From Berberis thunbergii (lineage: Eukaryota; Streptophyta; Magnoliopsida; Ranunculales; Berberidaceae): a stretch of DNA of 64,000 nt. The translations under genes and the position numbers were made by a program. The notes under the pieces were generated by a model. That model saw only the letters and a list, made by a program, of their open reading frames with translations. It searched no databases and was not told where the DNA came from. Within the stretch, counting starts at the first letter, position 1. The number at the start of each line of letters is the position of its first letter. The stretch lies in contig QNQO01000530.1 in the NCBI GenBank assembly GCA_003290165.1, positions 496,001-560,000 of the forward strand, in the 5' to 3' direction. Of this stretch, positions 26,301 to 38,251 are shown in pieces.

Positions 26301-29300
26301 TTGATACCCATGAATATATGTTGTAATCGCACACCTCTTCTTCCTGCTATATGAATAGGTTTCCCTCTCTACAAGTTCAAGCTTTCAAGTTTCGAGCTTT
26401 TAGAGAGAATGAAAATAAGCCATGATCTTATTTTTTTCAATAATTAGGTTGGACCCAACTTGTTAGGATCGTAAGCCTTTTTTGGCGGAGTTAAAATTAA
26501 TTGAAACTGTCAATCGATACCTTCCTACTTAAGTACTTTCATGGAGATGTAGGTTTTTAGTTCAAGGGAAATGGATCGATCGAGAGCTCGGATCCAAGTC
26601 ATTTCATTCATACTCTTTGATGGATGGATGGATGGATGGGAAGAATCTTGTTGGAGGTCAACCAAAGGGTGCGGGCTTGGGACAAGGAGATGGCTAGGTT
26701 GATATCTACGCCCTAGCATCGGAAGAGATAAGCTAAGGGCAATGAGCAAAAACTATTCAATTCTTTGTGAAACTAAGGAGAGCAGCCAGCCCTTTTTTTA
26801 TTATATTAATTATTAGCGGGTGGGTTAAATTTTTTTCTCAAGTAGATGAGATTAGAGATGAAAATGATGCTAGCATTAGCAGAAGATCATCGCTCATACT
26901 TTCAATAAATTGGTTTAGCGGTGTTTGACCCCAAAATTTGTGGCAACATCTACTATGGCAATGTCCACCTCAAACAATTGAGTTGAAAAGGTCTCAATGC
27001 TAGAAAAGGTCTCAATGCTAGAAGAGTTGCGTGTAAGTGCATGCTATTCACTTCAAGGTTGCCTAAGCACTGTAGGATCAATTTAGTGCAACCATCACGT
27101 CATCTTGGGCCAAGTGTCTTTCAACTAGCCATCTTATCGGGATTTGTGGGCCACAAGTGTTGATTGTGATGTCACTACCCTTCCTTATGAGTGCAATAGC
27201 TACAATGAGTCTTACTTTGCCCTCATTGCAAGAACGGATCCGATGTGGGAGCATGATTTTGTAATGTCGGACATCACAACCTCCATGAATTTTGCTTCCT
27301 TCTTACACATTTTTTGCCTTAGGAAAGGTTAGTACATGTCTAAGCAGAGATATGGATTGGAAACTGCCAGGTCTCATCTTGAGATAGCTCACTTGAGCAA
27401 GAAGGATGGATTTATCAGGAAGCAAATTTGAAAACGGAGAGAAGGAAAACAAGAATCATAGATAGGCTTCTCCTCCTAGCCTCCAAGGGCTTCCCTCCAC
27501 CCTCACATTGAAGGAGCAGTATAATCCATTGTCTAATCTAAATTCTGAATTCACAAATATCCAGAAGTTGCATTGCTCTGATCTATCGAAGGATATTGAA
27601 CACGCCTAGTTCAACCAGAAGCTAATGTACATCGTGTCATAATTTTCTTTGGTTAGTTTATTTCCTAAGGACTTAAGCATTTCTGTTAGCCATTGAAACA
27701 ATAACATACAAGGTATTGTAATTGTGAATAATGTCATATATATGAATAGTTCCGTATTGTATGAACAATAAACAGTACAATATTGTATAAACTGTAACAA
27801 TACCGTATGAATAGTACCTTCGTTATGTGAACAATACCTTGCAGAGAAGAGAACCTTGCTTTGATATCAGTTGTTGGTGGAAATGGCCACTTATGGTGGC
27901 TTTCAAACACTCAGAGATGAATAAAACTTCAAAATAGAAACTCACCTTCAATTCAAACTCAATACAATGAGAAAAAGAACAAACTCTAAATCATTCTTTC
28001 TACTCTCTGGTTTTTTCTTTATTTTTCACACTTAGAACCCTAAAATGAGCTGCCTATTTATAAGTAAATGGTAGTACACAAATTCTACAAAGATAGCTAG
28101 AATTTTCTACATTGGTGGGTGGAATTTTTTCCAATGGTTGGTGAAGACCATCTAGAAACCCCTTGATTAAGTTTATTCCAGCAAATCCCCCCTTAAACTT
28201 AATCAAGGGATATCATTTTGAGCATGGACTTCAGTTTGGTAAATGATTCACCCTTCAGTGGCTACTTGGTCATTGGTCTTGCAGGATATCAGTTCAACTT
28301 CTTTGCTTCTTTCATGATACACGAGGTTTTTCGCCAATGCAATTGCTGACCAATTATCAACATGAATCCTTACTGGAATAAACTTAATCAAAGGGTTTCT
28401 AGATGGTCTTCACCAACCATTGGAGAAAATTTCACCCACTAATGTAAAAATTTGAGCCATCTTTGTAGAATTTGTGTATTGCCATTTACTTATAAATAGG
28501 CAGCTCATTTGTGGGTTCTAAGTGTGGAAAATAGAGAAACCAGATAGTAGAAAGGGTGATTTAGAGTTTGTTCTTCTTCTCATTGTTTTGAGTTTGAATT
28601 AAATGTGAGTTTCTATTTTGAAGTTTGATTCATCTTTGAGTGTTTTGAAGCTACCATAAGTGGCCATTTCCACCAACAACTGATATCAGAGCAAAGTTCT
28701 CTTATCAGCAAGGTATTGTTCATACGGCACCGTTACTGTTTATACAGTATTGGATTGTTTACTATTCATACAATACGGAACACATATATGGTATTGTTCA
28801 TGATTACAGTACCTTGTATGTTAGTGTTCCAATGGCTAACGGAAATGCTCAAGTCCTTATCCCGAAGCTGACCAAAGAAAATTATGACAATTGGTGTTTC
28901 CAATTGAAGGCATTACTTGGCGTACAAGAGTGTCTAGAACTCGTGGAAAATAAGAGAGAAACCAGAGAGTAGAAAAAATGATTTGAGAGCTTGTTCTTCT
29001 TCTCATTGTATTGAGTTTGAATTGAATGTGAGTTTCAATTTTGAAGTTTAATTTTCTCTCTGAGTGTTTGAAAGCTACCATAAGTGGCCCTTTCCACCAA
29101 CAATAACTCCCAGCTTGTAGTCTTACTTAATGATATATTACCCGCGTGCTATTAAAAGATGACACTTGTACGGTTTTAATGTTAAGTTGTATACATTGTT
29201 GCTCTAGCTAGAGAAACCTTGTCTGGTTGTTTACTGAGAAATTTGTTTTGGGTTGCCAAATGCTTATTGTTTTGATTTGGTCTTTGTGGTTGTGGGTCAA

Positions 29301-31204
29301 TCTTCAAAGATATCACACTTTTTCTATGCAAAATGAAATTTTATGTAGGAAATAGTTTGTCTTGATGGGATTCCTCACAGCACTTCATTACATCTGATGA
29401 TGTAAAGTTCATGAGCTACTTTGGAAGCCTCTGAAGGGCACTTGTCATTTTTTTCCATCCCTTTTTTAAGCCTTACAATGTTTCACCCCTGATAGGGCCA
29501 CCAGGATAAGATCGTCATTGCGGCATTTAATATGTTGATCTCGAGACTAGCACCTTTCTATTGTTTCCTTTTCAAATTGTACATGGATTTCTCCTTTTGC
29601 ACCTTTGTGTTTGACCACATTACCACCTGACCACTTTGTTGTACTGCCACTGATTTTGTTTATGAGATTATCTAAATTCACGCTGATGTTTATCAGTCTG
29701 TTATGTCTTTACAAGGCTCACTTGGATCCTCGATTTTTCTAGTGGATCCTCAAGATGTAGCGATGTTTTAGTCCAGCATATGAACTCCAGATTGTCTCTT
29801 CTCATATGGGTACAAATATGAACATATGACAAGTTTTAAAAATCTTGGATGCAGATATGGATACACCATAGTATACACTATTATCTGAAAAAAAAAAAAG
29901 CCTGTTAACACCATTTCTATCAATTTCTATTGAAAAACAGAGTAGTAGTTAATAAGAAGGAAGTATGTTAATTGCATTATGTGATGCAAGTGTTATTGTA
30001 TCCATGAAGTATCCAGATGTCATTATTGTGTCTAGCACTATACTTTAGGCAAATTAAAGTATCTGGGTATTGTGGTATTATCTTGATGACAAATGCTTAT
30101 GAATTTGAACTTTATGTAGCAATGCAATGAGACCAGACCATTACTTCAGTTAGGAATTAATGACTGGGTGATTGCCTTATACCTAACTTTAGGAAAAGAG
30201 AAGTGGTAGTGATTGACTTACAAGTTGATTTAGTTATTAATTCTAGATACCCGCTTAACTCCACAGCTTTGCTAGCTAAGACGCTTTTTATTTTTCTTCT
30301 TTCTTTGTCTTCATCATATCACTATTGCCATCATAAATGGAGAAGCACACATGAAACCTTTACTCCCCTTCATATTAAACTAACAGAGTGACCTACTTTT
30401 TTCTATGATATTGTATTTGTTCTGCAACCTGTACTATGTCCTTTGATCAATGTGTTAAAACAGTTTTGTTACAAAAATCTTTTGCATCCCTTTCCTGGGT
30501 ATCATCAACTATGACTTTTCACACTCACAAAGGAGGTGAACACTTCCTGCTATTCAAGTATCAGAAGCCCTTTTAAGAGTTTTAAGAGACTAAAGGACAT
30601 TTTCATTTACATAAAGATATTTACGACAATGTATTAAAGACCCTATGTCAGTACAATACAATTACATTTCTACAGTTATCCTTGTATGTACTATTTTTTT
30701 CCCCATTGTGTATGGAATTCGTTAAAAAATGCTGAAGATTGGCTACAACTCCAAATGAGCATGTACGTTGCAAATAAAACCGAAAGTCTTCAAGCTATGG
30801 TCATTCTGATACTTTTAAGAAGATAATTTGTAGTTGGAAGCTTATGTTATTGCATTCTTTTGTACACAGGTGATAGATATTTGAAGCCGTGGATCATTCC
30901 AGATCCAGAAGTCACATTTGTTCCTCGAGTGAAAGAGGATGAATGCCTTATTCTAGCCAGTGATGGGTTATGGGATGTCATGACAAATGAAGAGGTTTGT
31001 GATGTGGCCCGAAGGAGGATACTACTCTGGCACAAAAAGAACGGCGTGGTACCTCATGCAGAAAGAGGTGAAGGAGTTGACCCTGCTGCTCAAGCAGCCG
31101 CTGAGTGCCTTTCGAAGCTTGCTCTCCAAAAGGGAAGCAAGGATAACATCTCTGTGATTGTTGTGGACCTAAAAGCACAAAGGAAATTCAAGACAAAAAC
31201 TTGA
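23360..31204 (+). CDS. HAB1: Clade A protein phosphatase 2C, HAB1/HAB2 type
   Basis: Exons 23360-24274, 24359-24697, 24783-24888 and 30870-31204 join into 564 residues. The start was set at ATG 23360 because [10 protein letters not shown] matches the conserved HAB N-terminus; an in-frame TTG just before it is not a start. Residues 1-240 form a variable acidic N-terminal region. The PP2C domain follows, with metal/catalytic motifs EMED (255-258), DGHGG (299-303), SDGLWD (484-489) and GSKDN (542-546). W438 in [11 protein letters not shown] is the tryptophan that inserts into the PYR/PYL-ABA complex. The family dephosphorylates SnRK2 kinases and is inhibited by ABA-bound PYR/PYL receptors; HAB1 acts in nucleus and cytosol. 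The third intron (24889-30869, 6 kb) is enlarged by retrotransposon pieces. All required residues are present, so it is probably active. Confidence 0.97.
25950..26170 (-). mobile_element. LINE-associated RNase H fragment
   Basis: The minus strand reads [20 protein letters not shown], the conserved C-terminal block of the RNase H domain carried by plant LINEs. It continues into degraded sequence and a poly(A)-like run (a T tract on the plus strand at 25937-25952). Located in HAB1 intron 3. Confidence 0.6.
27605..27871 (-). mobile_element. Copia leader plus gag start, minus orientation
   Basis: Directly after the LTR at 27872-28183 (reading leftwards) come a tRNA-Met-like primer-binding site (ctgatatcaaagc), a leader rich in 'tattgttca' units and a decayed gag start, MANRNA, then LTKENYD. 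It is the mirror partner of 28679-28953. Confidence 0.7.
27872..28183 (-). mobile_element. Copia LTR, minus orientation (about 312 bp)
   Basis: The minus-strand LTR begins TGCTGGAATAAACTTAATC after a polypurine tract (ttaaggggggattt) and ends CCACCAACA before the primer-binding site. About 85-90% identity by eye to the plus-strand LTR at 28371-28678. Contains a tataaata box-like promoter element (cctatttataa on the plus strand at 28052-28062). Confidence 0.75.
28184..28370 (-). mobile_element. Copia RNase H 3' end and polypurine tract, minus orientation
   Basis: The minus strand reads [20 protein letters not shown], then SCKTNDQVA, which is the copia RNase H C-terminus, followed by the polypurine tract. 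Its upstream part is cut off exactly at the start of the plus-strand LTR (28371). Confidence 0.75.
28371..28678 (+). mobile_element. Copia LTR, plus orientation (308 bp)
   Basis: Starts TACTGGAATAAACTTAATC (TA instead of TG) and ends CCACCAACA, followed at 28679 by the primer-binding site ctgatatcagagc. It is the inverted counterpart of 27872-28183. Confidence 0.75.
28679..29102 (+). mobile_element. Copia leader, gag start and truncated second LTR
   Basis: The leader is followed by ATG at about 28833 reading [19 protein letters not shown] and [13 protein letters not shown], the copia gag start (DUF4219/UBN2 type). At 28943-28953 (gtggaaaata) the gag sequence switches directly into the distal half of an LTR, which ends CCAACA at 29102. 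This is an internally deleted element. Confidence 0.75.
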
Positions 31205-32534
31205 TAGTAAGGCCACCCCACTTCAGTGGTGAATCTTTAGTTGTACGATATGGAACTTTATCATTCAATATGATTACTGCAATTAATACGTCGCTTAGTC
31301 CATCTGTTTTTCACCTGGAATTTGGCTAATATAAGTGAAAATACAGTCTGTACTATAGAATGTGCTCTGTGCTTTGAACACCTTATTTTGTTTTAGATCT
31401 CTCATACAACATACCCAGTACTGGCTATGTAAATTTAAACTGTTGTAGGGCCACTAGGTATGGGAGAGTTTTAAGTACTTTCCACTGACATTGAAATTCT
31501 GGTTGATTGTATTTGTTTCAACCTTTGAGTTCAATACTCTGAGGTACTGCAATTTAAATTATACTTTTAGCATATGGTGTTGTACAAGACTTGAACTTAT
31601 TGACACTAGGCGTTTGTGTGAGTGTGTTGTAATTCTTACACTATTTTTCCACCACATTTTTATCTCTTCCTTTCAGGTCTCCTCTCGTTCACTCCTTCAT
31701 TTCCCCAGTTTGTATGGAATGAGATCCTTGCAACCAAATGTACCCTATCCAAGAGTAAGAAACCAAAGTGAACAGGTGAATTCGTTAGTTGAGATCACAT
31801 GAGCTAACAAGAACTGATCAAACCATCATGGTCAGGTTGGTTCAATGCACCCACCAGCACAACCACAACCAGACCACATCAGAACAGACTGGTTCATCAG
31901 TTAAATAAAGCACCTGTGTTCTGTGCTGTGTTGTGCTGACATTGTCAAAGCAGAGGAGAGGTGTTGTGGGGTTGAAGAAAGACACCTCTATATACACCTA
32001 ACCTAAACCAATCCTTCTCCTTTACAATAAAATATAGACTTTGTTCCCTACCAGTTTGCAAGAATGATATCACATGCCCACAAAGAGTAGTATTCAATCC
32101 ATTTCAATTCAACTGCTAGTCAAGCATACAACAAAATATACAACTATGCCTCTTTTTCTCACAAGCAAACACACTCATCACTCCTGATGCAGAGGATGGA
32201 TCATGGTTTTACTCTACTCTTTTCTGTCTGTCATTTCCATTTAAAAATCAAAATCAAAATCAATTACCAAAAAATAAATAAATAAAAAATCTCAAAATTA
32301 GGTCCCCAAACACATTTACATGCTGTAACAAATGGAAGTCGACGTGGATCTATCTGTGTGTCACATGATATTGACTGTGAAAGGATTGTGTATTTTTTGG
32401 CGGGTGAAAACTCCATAGTTTACTTCAGGCTGAATCAACTTTGAAGGTTGATGTGGTACTTTATTTTCTTATGGTAGGAGATTTTAATCTTTACACTGTG
32501 CAATAGACAGTCAGGACTATTTTTTTCGCGGGAT
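31205..32534. other. HAB1 3' UTR and intergenic space between convergent genes
   Basis: No gene is seen. The first 200-300 bp should be the HAB1 3' UTR, and the last part is the 3' flank of the minus-strand DUF761 gene. No transposon ends were recognised. Confidence 0.5.
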
Positions 32535-34412
32535 TTAGGTTGGGTTTTTGCTTGTGCTTGGTCTTAGACTAGATCCAGGTCTTGAGCCCATGTCTTGCTT
32601 GAGCTTGATGGAGTTGTTTTTCTCGAGCTTCAAACCAGCTCTGAATCTTGCAATGAAGGTTTCTGCTTTAGTGTTCACGTCTGGGCTAGAACAGAATGCC
32701 GATGTTCCTGCTAGTGCTTCTCCACCTTGATGATCACTTTGAAGTTGAGAGCTTGATGGTGTAACAGGAGAATCATTTGAATCCAAATCTGGAGACGTGC
32801 TACAAGAGCTCTGGGTGCTTCGTAGTCTAATGAAGTCACCTTGGACTACATATTTGAATTCTGGCATTTTGAAGGGTGGCGGTGGAGGTGGTGGTGGCAT
32901 TGGTATCAACGGAGACTGCCATCCACTGTTTAGACTCTCATCTTCATCCTCATTGAAGCTGGTGTTTTTAGTGGGAAATGGCGGTCGATGTGGAGTTAGT
33001 GGCTTTCTTTTCTCTGGTACTACTGGTGCAGGTGGTGGTGGTGGTGGAGGAGGAGAAGGGACTGATGACTGTCTTATATGAGTTGTCTTACGTTTAGATG
33101 AAGTAGATGCATGAGGTGGTGGGGGTGGTGGTGGTGGTGGAGGTGGGGATGTCATGGGAAATGACGAATGGATTATTTTGTTCTTACTGCCTTTCTTGAA
33201 TAATTGTTGAAAGACCGAAACCGGTGGTGGTGGTGGAGGTGGTGGTGGTGGTGTTGTTGATGCTCCTCCAGAGTTGTGTGATAGAGCTTGAAGTATATCA
33301 TCATAATTCTCCTTGTTTTTTTGTTGCTGCTGCTGCTGCTTCTTCCTCTTTCTCTGATTGTAAAACGAAGCCAGAGTTGTTGCAATGTCCTTGGCTCCTC
33401 CTCCACTGCCTCTCCTCCTATGATCACTACTTTTGCTGCTGCTCTTATTCTCCACCAATCTACTAGTGCGCGGTGCTAGAGGAGGTGGTGGTGGTGGAGG
33501 AGGCTGTGTTACTAAAGACTCTTGCATTGGTTTTTCCAATCCAACTCTTGCATTAGTTATCCTCTTGACTCTCGGCTTGATCTCCTTTTGTAGCTGTTGT
33601 GGATGTGGAGGTGGCGGTGGCACTGGAGCTGAATGAATTGGTTTTAGTATTGGCTTTGGTATGGGAGATGAAGATGGTTCTGGCCGATTAGTACTTCTAG
33701 CAACAAAAGTATCAACAGGTATAGTCTTAACGATACCTGAACCTTGAGCACCATCATAATCATCATGAACAGAACGACTACGATGATGAACAGGAGGAGG
33801 ACTAGTGGATCTGAATCTATATAAATCATTATCATCAGACGAGAATCGCCAATTATCATTTGGGTATGATGACCATAAGGACTCCTGTCTCAGATCTGGA
33901 TATGAACTACTATTTCTCATCGGTCTACCTATCATTCTTGTGTTTGAATCCACCAAATGACTACCTGACCACCTTAAATCCTCACTACTAGTCCTCTGAT
34001 CATATTCCAGCTGCTGGCTCCCGCCGTTGTTGTAGCCAAACCAATGATCCTGTCGCTGGCTCAGTTGCTGGTGGAGTTGTTCCTCAGGTGCCCGCGGAAT
34101 AATATTCCTAACAACATTCTCATCTTCCTCACCATTACCATTCCTCCTTGCAAGAATTCCGCAAAGAATTGCAAACAACACCAATACCAAATTTACATTA
34201 TCCCAACTTTTCTTCACCAAGTTTGGTTTAACTATTTCTGAAGTAAATGAAACTATAGGATGTATCACAAATACCATTACTAGTAGTGCAATAAGTGGCA
34301 ATACTACAATCAAGAAACCTGAACTAAGAAACACATTCGACGAACCATTCCTGTGGCGAGCACTGCTGTTTTGCATCCAAAAAGGTGATGATGTTTCTCC
34401 ATCTTCCTCCAT
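32535..34412 (-). CDS. Proline-rich membrane-anchored protein, DUF761 family
   Basis: An intronless 625-codon frame. Two hydrophobic segments near the N-terminus (about 30-52 and 72-90) predict membrane anchoring. A long charged and Ser-rich middle follows. At least five Pro tracts of 8-12 residues come after it, separated by basic linkers, with a short poly-Gln run inside KRKKQQQQQQKNKE. The C-terminus carries NTKAETFIARFRAGLKLEK (about 578-596), the signature of plant 'hydroxyproline-rich' DUF761 proteins. Function in the family is not established; poly-Pro tracts could bind profilin or SH3/WW-like partners (inference). Convergent with HAB1, 1.3 kb apart. The Pro tracts produce strong GGT/GGC-rich shadows on the other strand. 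The start is the first ATG of the frame and gives a plausible MEEDGE N-terminus. Confidence 0.9.
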   Translation of the reverse strand: MEEDGETSSPFWMQNSSARHRNGSSNVFLSSGFLIVVLPLIALLVMVFVIHPIVSFTSEIVKPNLVKKSWDNVNLVLVLFAILCGILARRNGNGEEDENVVRNIIPRAPEEQLHQQLSQRQDHWFGYNNGGSQQLEYDQRTSSEDLRWSGSHLVDSNTRMIGRPMRNSSSYPDLRQESLWSSYPNDNWRFSSDDNDLYRFRSTSPPPVHHRSRSVHDDYDGAQGSGIVKTIPVDTFVARSTNRPEPSSSPIPKPILKPIHSAPVPPPPPHPQQLQKEIKPRVKRITNARVGLEKPMQESLVTQPPPPPPPPLAPRTSRLVENKSSSKSSDHRRRGSGGGAKDIATTLASFYNQRKRKKQQQQQQKNKENYDDILQALSHNSGGASTTPPPPPPPPPPVSVFQQLFKKGSKNKIIHSSFPMTSPPPPPPPPPPPHASTSSKRKTTHIRQSSVPSPPPPPPPPAPVVPEKRKPLTPHRPPFPTKNTSFNEDEDESLNSGWQSPLIPMPPPPPPPPFKMPEFKYVVQGDFIRLRSTQSSCSTSPDLDSNDSPVTPSSSQLQSDHQGGEALAGTSAFCSSPDVNTKAETFIARFRAGLKLEKNNSIKLKQDMGSRPGSSLRPSTSKNPT

Positions 34413-36598
34413 GATCTCTGATCAGTTAAGCTTTTAATGTTTGGTACAAGTTTTAGAGAACAATATGAGATGTTTTTTCTTGTTTGCTTTTCTATAAAGG
34501 GTGATGGAGTGTGGTAGAGAACTGAAGTTTTGATTAATTTATGTGTTAATTAAATGATGGTAGGTTGTAAGAGTGTGATGGCATCAATCATGGCAATGAT
34601 TAAATAATCATGTCAATACTAAACACGAAAAACAAAGTTTAAAAGTCATCTTTCTTCTATTCACTCGGTTTCTCCAATACGTCACTAAAACTTGTGACTC
34701 GGTTTAGTCAATAAAAAAAACAAAATAAATTATTGAAAAATTCTAGAGAGCGTGATCCCAGAACACTGATTTATGCTTGAGAAAGTGGTTCACAAATGAA
34801 CGGACCAATTCTACCCCTCTCTAACTTCTCCAACCCATGAAGAGAATGGTTGAGTGGTCTGATCATGTAAGGACCATTTTCCCAGACACAAATCAGTGCT
34901 TTGAAAAAATATTTAGATGTATTGTTTGGAAATTTCATTTTTGAGTTTGTCAATGCTTATTTTTTTGTGTTTTTCCTTGAGATAGTAATCATCGGCTAGA
35001 TGAGTAAATTAACATAGCATATAATTTTTTTCTTTTTGGCTCGGTAACGAAATTTTGGTCTGGTTTCGACACATTTCGAAAAAGTAGAAAGCTCATTAGA
35101 ACTATTGTCATTACACAGACAGAATTGACAAAATAATTAGTGCATTTTTTAGTGAATGGGTTTTAAGTTGAGTCATTTCAAAACATTGATCATAAGGTTT
35201 AAACTTTTAGGTTTAAATTATTGGAACATAAAGTCCTCCCCTCAAAGCAAAACCATGCTAATTGAAGTTTTTTTTATAATGTTTCCAAAATCATATTAAA
35301 TTTGTTGCTATTTAATTTAAGATCATTTGTAAACGTGTTTTAAGTGTTGAAAATTATAGATGCAAGTTTTATAAACAAGTGGAGAAAATGACATAAGATT
35401 TAGATTTAAAATGAATTAGCAATAATGTGGATGTATCAATCAAAAATAGCCCGCTCAAGTTTTTGAGGGTACAAATGTTGGTTCACGTGGCAAACACCCT
35501 TCCTCTAGCACGTGCCTGATAGAGACCGGACAATGAGCGGGCTCTCTAGAATTATTCATCCACAATTAATCAATCACAATAGCTCCACAATAAATCAATT
35601 AAAAGAAACCCAAAAAAAAAAAAAAATTAATAGAATTGCAAAGAAGAAGTCAGAATCACCCCTCTTTTGTGCAGCAATTTCAGCAGCTCAATAACAAGTC
35701 TTCTCTTCATGTCGCACTTCTTGAGAATGAGAACAAACTGAAACAATGAAGTGGGTAGAAGAAAACCAGTTGTTGCGATCGGTTGCTTCTCATGTTGCTC
35801 TTCTTCCTGTTATTGGCTTCTCTTGCAAAAACGAGGGTAGACGAAGACTGAAGACAAGTTGTCGTTGCAATCAGCTAGTTGTAGTCTTATTCCCTTGCTT
35901 GCCACGTATGTACCGTTTAGCATTTTTTAGAACACTGATCACTGGATGTTAGACATAAATGTAAGTGATGGTGCCAAATAGAAAATATAGTAGTGTCAAA
36001 AAGTAATAACCTTGCTTATAATATCAAAAATTAAGATAATTGCCAATGGAGTACTTAGTTCTGATAGATTTGCAGCAAATCACTGGTCCAAATTTTGAAC
36101 TAATTTAGAATCTAATAAAAGTCTTATTCACCCTTAAAATGAAGATAAGCGATTTAAATTATACCTTGCAAGGTGTTTTCCGTACCATATGTATAGATGG
36201 TATGCATTTATTCAAAAATATTTTCAATTGATTTTCACAAGTTGAATTTGTATAACATATATAAATGAAGAGAAATTAAATAAAAGAATGGAAAATCAGA
36301 TTTGAGAGACGGCCCGAGATATAAAAGGAAAGAGAGAAAAAAAAGAAAGAAACAATGAAATAAGGGATGAGGACGTGTCGACATGTGATTGCAGGGATAC
36401 ATCGTGGTAGAGAGAGGGCTATATAAAAAACGCTTAAGAGGGAGACATTGAAGAGAAAAACGAGAGAGATTGAGACATATATGGGTTGAACACATGGAAA
36501 GTCCTTTTAACTAAATTTAAACTTAGTGGGTCATAACCTCACATCCAAACCCGGAAAAAGGTCATTTACCTAATCCCCTAATAATAATAATTGGTTAT
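34413..36598. other. Intergenic DNA, promoter side of the DUF761 gene
   Basis: No supported gene. The part next to 34413 should be the minus-strand promoter and leader. The 60-86-codon open frames here lack recognisable similarity or gene structure. Confidence 0.5.
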
Positions 36599-36607
36599 CT
36601 TTAAACA

Positions 36608-36797
36608 GAGCGATTCTATGTGTCGAGGGAAAGGGCGAGGAAATCAGCGAGGTAAACGAGGTGGCGGGGGTGAACCGTTCACCCCCCTCGAGATGCGCGC
36701 GCGGAAAACATCTCGAGGGGGGTGAACGGTTCACCCCCCGCCACCTCGTTTACCTCGCTGGTTTCCTCGCTCTTTCCCTCGACATTTAGAATTTCTG
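36608..36797. mobile_element. Palindromic Mutator-type MITE, copy 2 (190 bp)
   Basis: Same foldback family as 15917-16106. It is flanked by an exact 9-bp duplication, ctttaaaca (36599-36607 and 36798-36806). The arms match each other almost base for base, with a small centre around gcgcgcgg. Confidence 0.9.
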
Positions 36798-36806
36798 CTT
36801 TAAACA

Positions 36807-37728
36807 AATCCGTCATCTATAGAACTTGAGGTTGGAGAATGAATTGTATCCAATAATAATAACAATTGGTTGTCTCTAAACAACTAAGTGGTCTCCTATA
36901 TATAAAACTTATCACTAAAATATAAGAACTTATCACTAAAATAAAAGGAATTTTCATTTTATAATATAGTAATATTAATGTATTTGGAAAAAAATTTCAA
37001 AAATTGGATAACTTAGGGTAAGTTTGATTAGTATGAAGATTTTCGCTGTTTGGTTTTCTATTTATAGTGAATTGATTTTTCATAATACTGTTTTTCCACA
37101 GCTCACGGGAATCCTAGTACAGAGGAGATCTCGGAATCGAATTCACCGAAATGATTTCAATTTCCATGCAACCATCTTAACAGTTATAACGACAATTCAC
37201 TCAAATGAATAGTGAATTGTCTTCAACCTCATTTTCTTCCTCATTTTGCTCTAAAATTTAATTTAATTAACATTTTAACTCAGCCCCTCCTACATTATAC
37301 AATTACATCAGTCCTTCTAAGTATTTGTTAATTATATCTAAGTCTTTAATATAATTTATTTGACATCTTTCAAATATTTATAATTATAAATAAGTCCTAC
37401 ATATAATATTTGTATTTTTCAATTTGCCTTCTCAATTTAATTCTATTTACATTCAAAACCAATAACTTCCCAACATTATATAATTATACCTAAATCATAA
37501 TATAACTTATTTTAGCCCCAAATTATATATAAATTATAAATAGGCTCTTATATTATTTTAAGCATTCTATATTATTCACGAATTTAATTTTCCTATTTTT
37601 ATTGTATTTTGAATAAACTTAAAACTTAATGTTTGATTTAAACATTTAATATTTAAGAGTATAAATAACATGCGAAGCGAAAACAAAACAATATTCAAAA
37701 TATTTTTGTTTGACCAATATTCAAATCA
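36807..37728. other. AT-rich intergenic DNA, no gene seen
   Basis: Very AT-rich sequence between MITE copies 2 and 3, dominated by taatatt-type motifs. No coding or RNA feature is supported. Confidence 0.5.
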
Positions 37729-37737
37729 ACAATAGAA

Positions 37738-37925
37738 GAGTGATTCTACGTGACGAGGAAACCAGCGAGGAAAGGGAGGTGGCAGGGGGTGAACCGTTCA
37801 TCCTCTTGGGACGCGCACGCCAAAAAAGTGGGCACACATCCTGAGAGGGATGAACGATTCACCCCCCGCCACCTCCCTTTCCTCGCTGGTTTCCTCACCC
37901 ACTTCCTCGACATTTAGAATTTCTG
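37738..37925. mobile_element. Palindromic Mutator-type MITE, copy 3 (188 bp)
   Basis: Third copy of the foldback family, with an exact 9-bp duplication acaatagaa (37729-37737 and 37926-37934). It is more diverged, with a longer imperfect centre. It lies about 330 bp upstream of the LYAR-like start codon, in that gene's promoter region. Confidence 0.9.
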
Positions 37926-38251
37926 ACAATAGAATCACTATATAATCAACTTGATAAAAAAATTATACTCCGGATAAACTGCAATCAAATAGGCGATACA
38001 TAAAATTTAAGTATTATCACTATTTCATTTTTGTTTCAATCAACAACTTGCTCAAATGCATATAGATTCGATATAAAATTATTAAAAGCAAGAACATTTT
38101 TACATTTAATTAATCATAAAAATAAATAATATGAAATTAAAAAAAAAATTATGCACGACTAGCGGGCACTGGTGTTAAAACCACCGTGGAAACCCTAAAG
38201 CCTCACTTCTTCCCCTTCTGTTCTTAAACCCACCAAGCATCGCAGAGAGAG

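Noticed and set aside
32548..33636. Gly-rich and Val/Leu-rich plus-strand frames
   Set aside because: Antisense shadows of the poly-Pro tracts of the DUF761 gene.
35512..35952. Two short plus-strand frames in intergenic DNA
   Set aside because: No recognisable domain, splice structure or conserved start; composition like flanking DNA.
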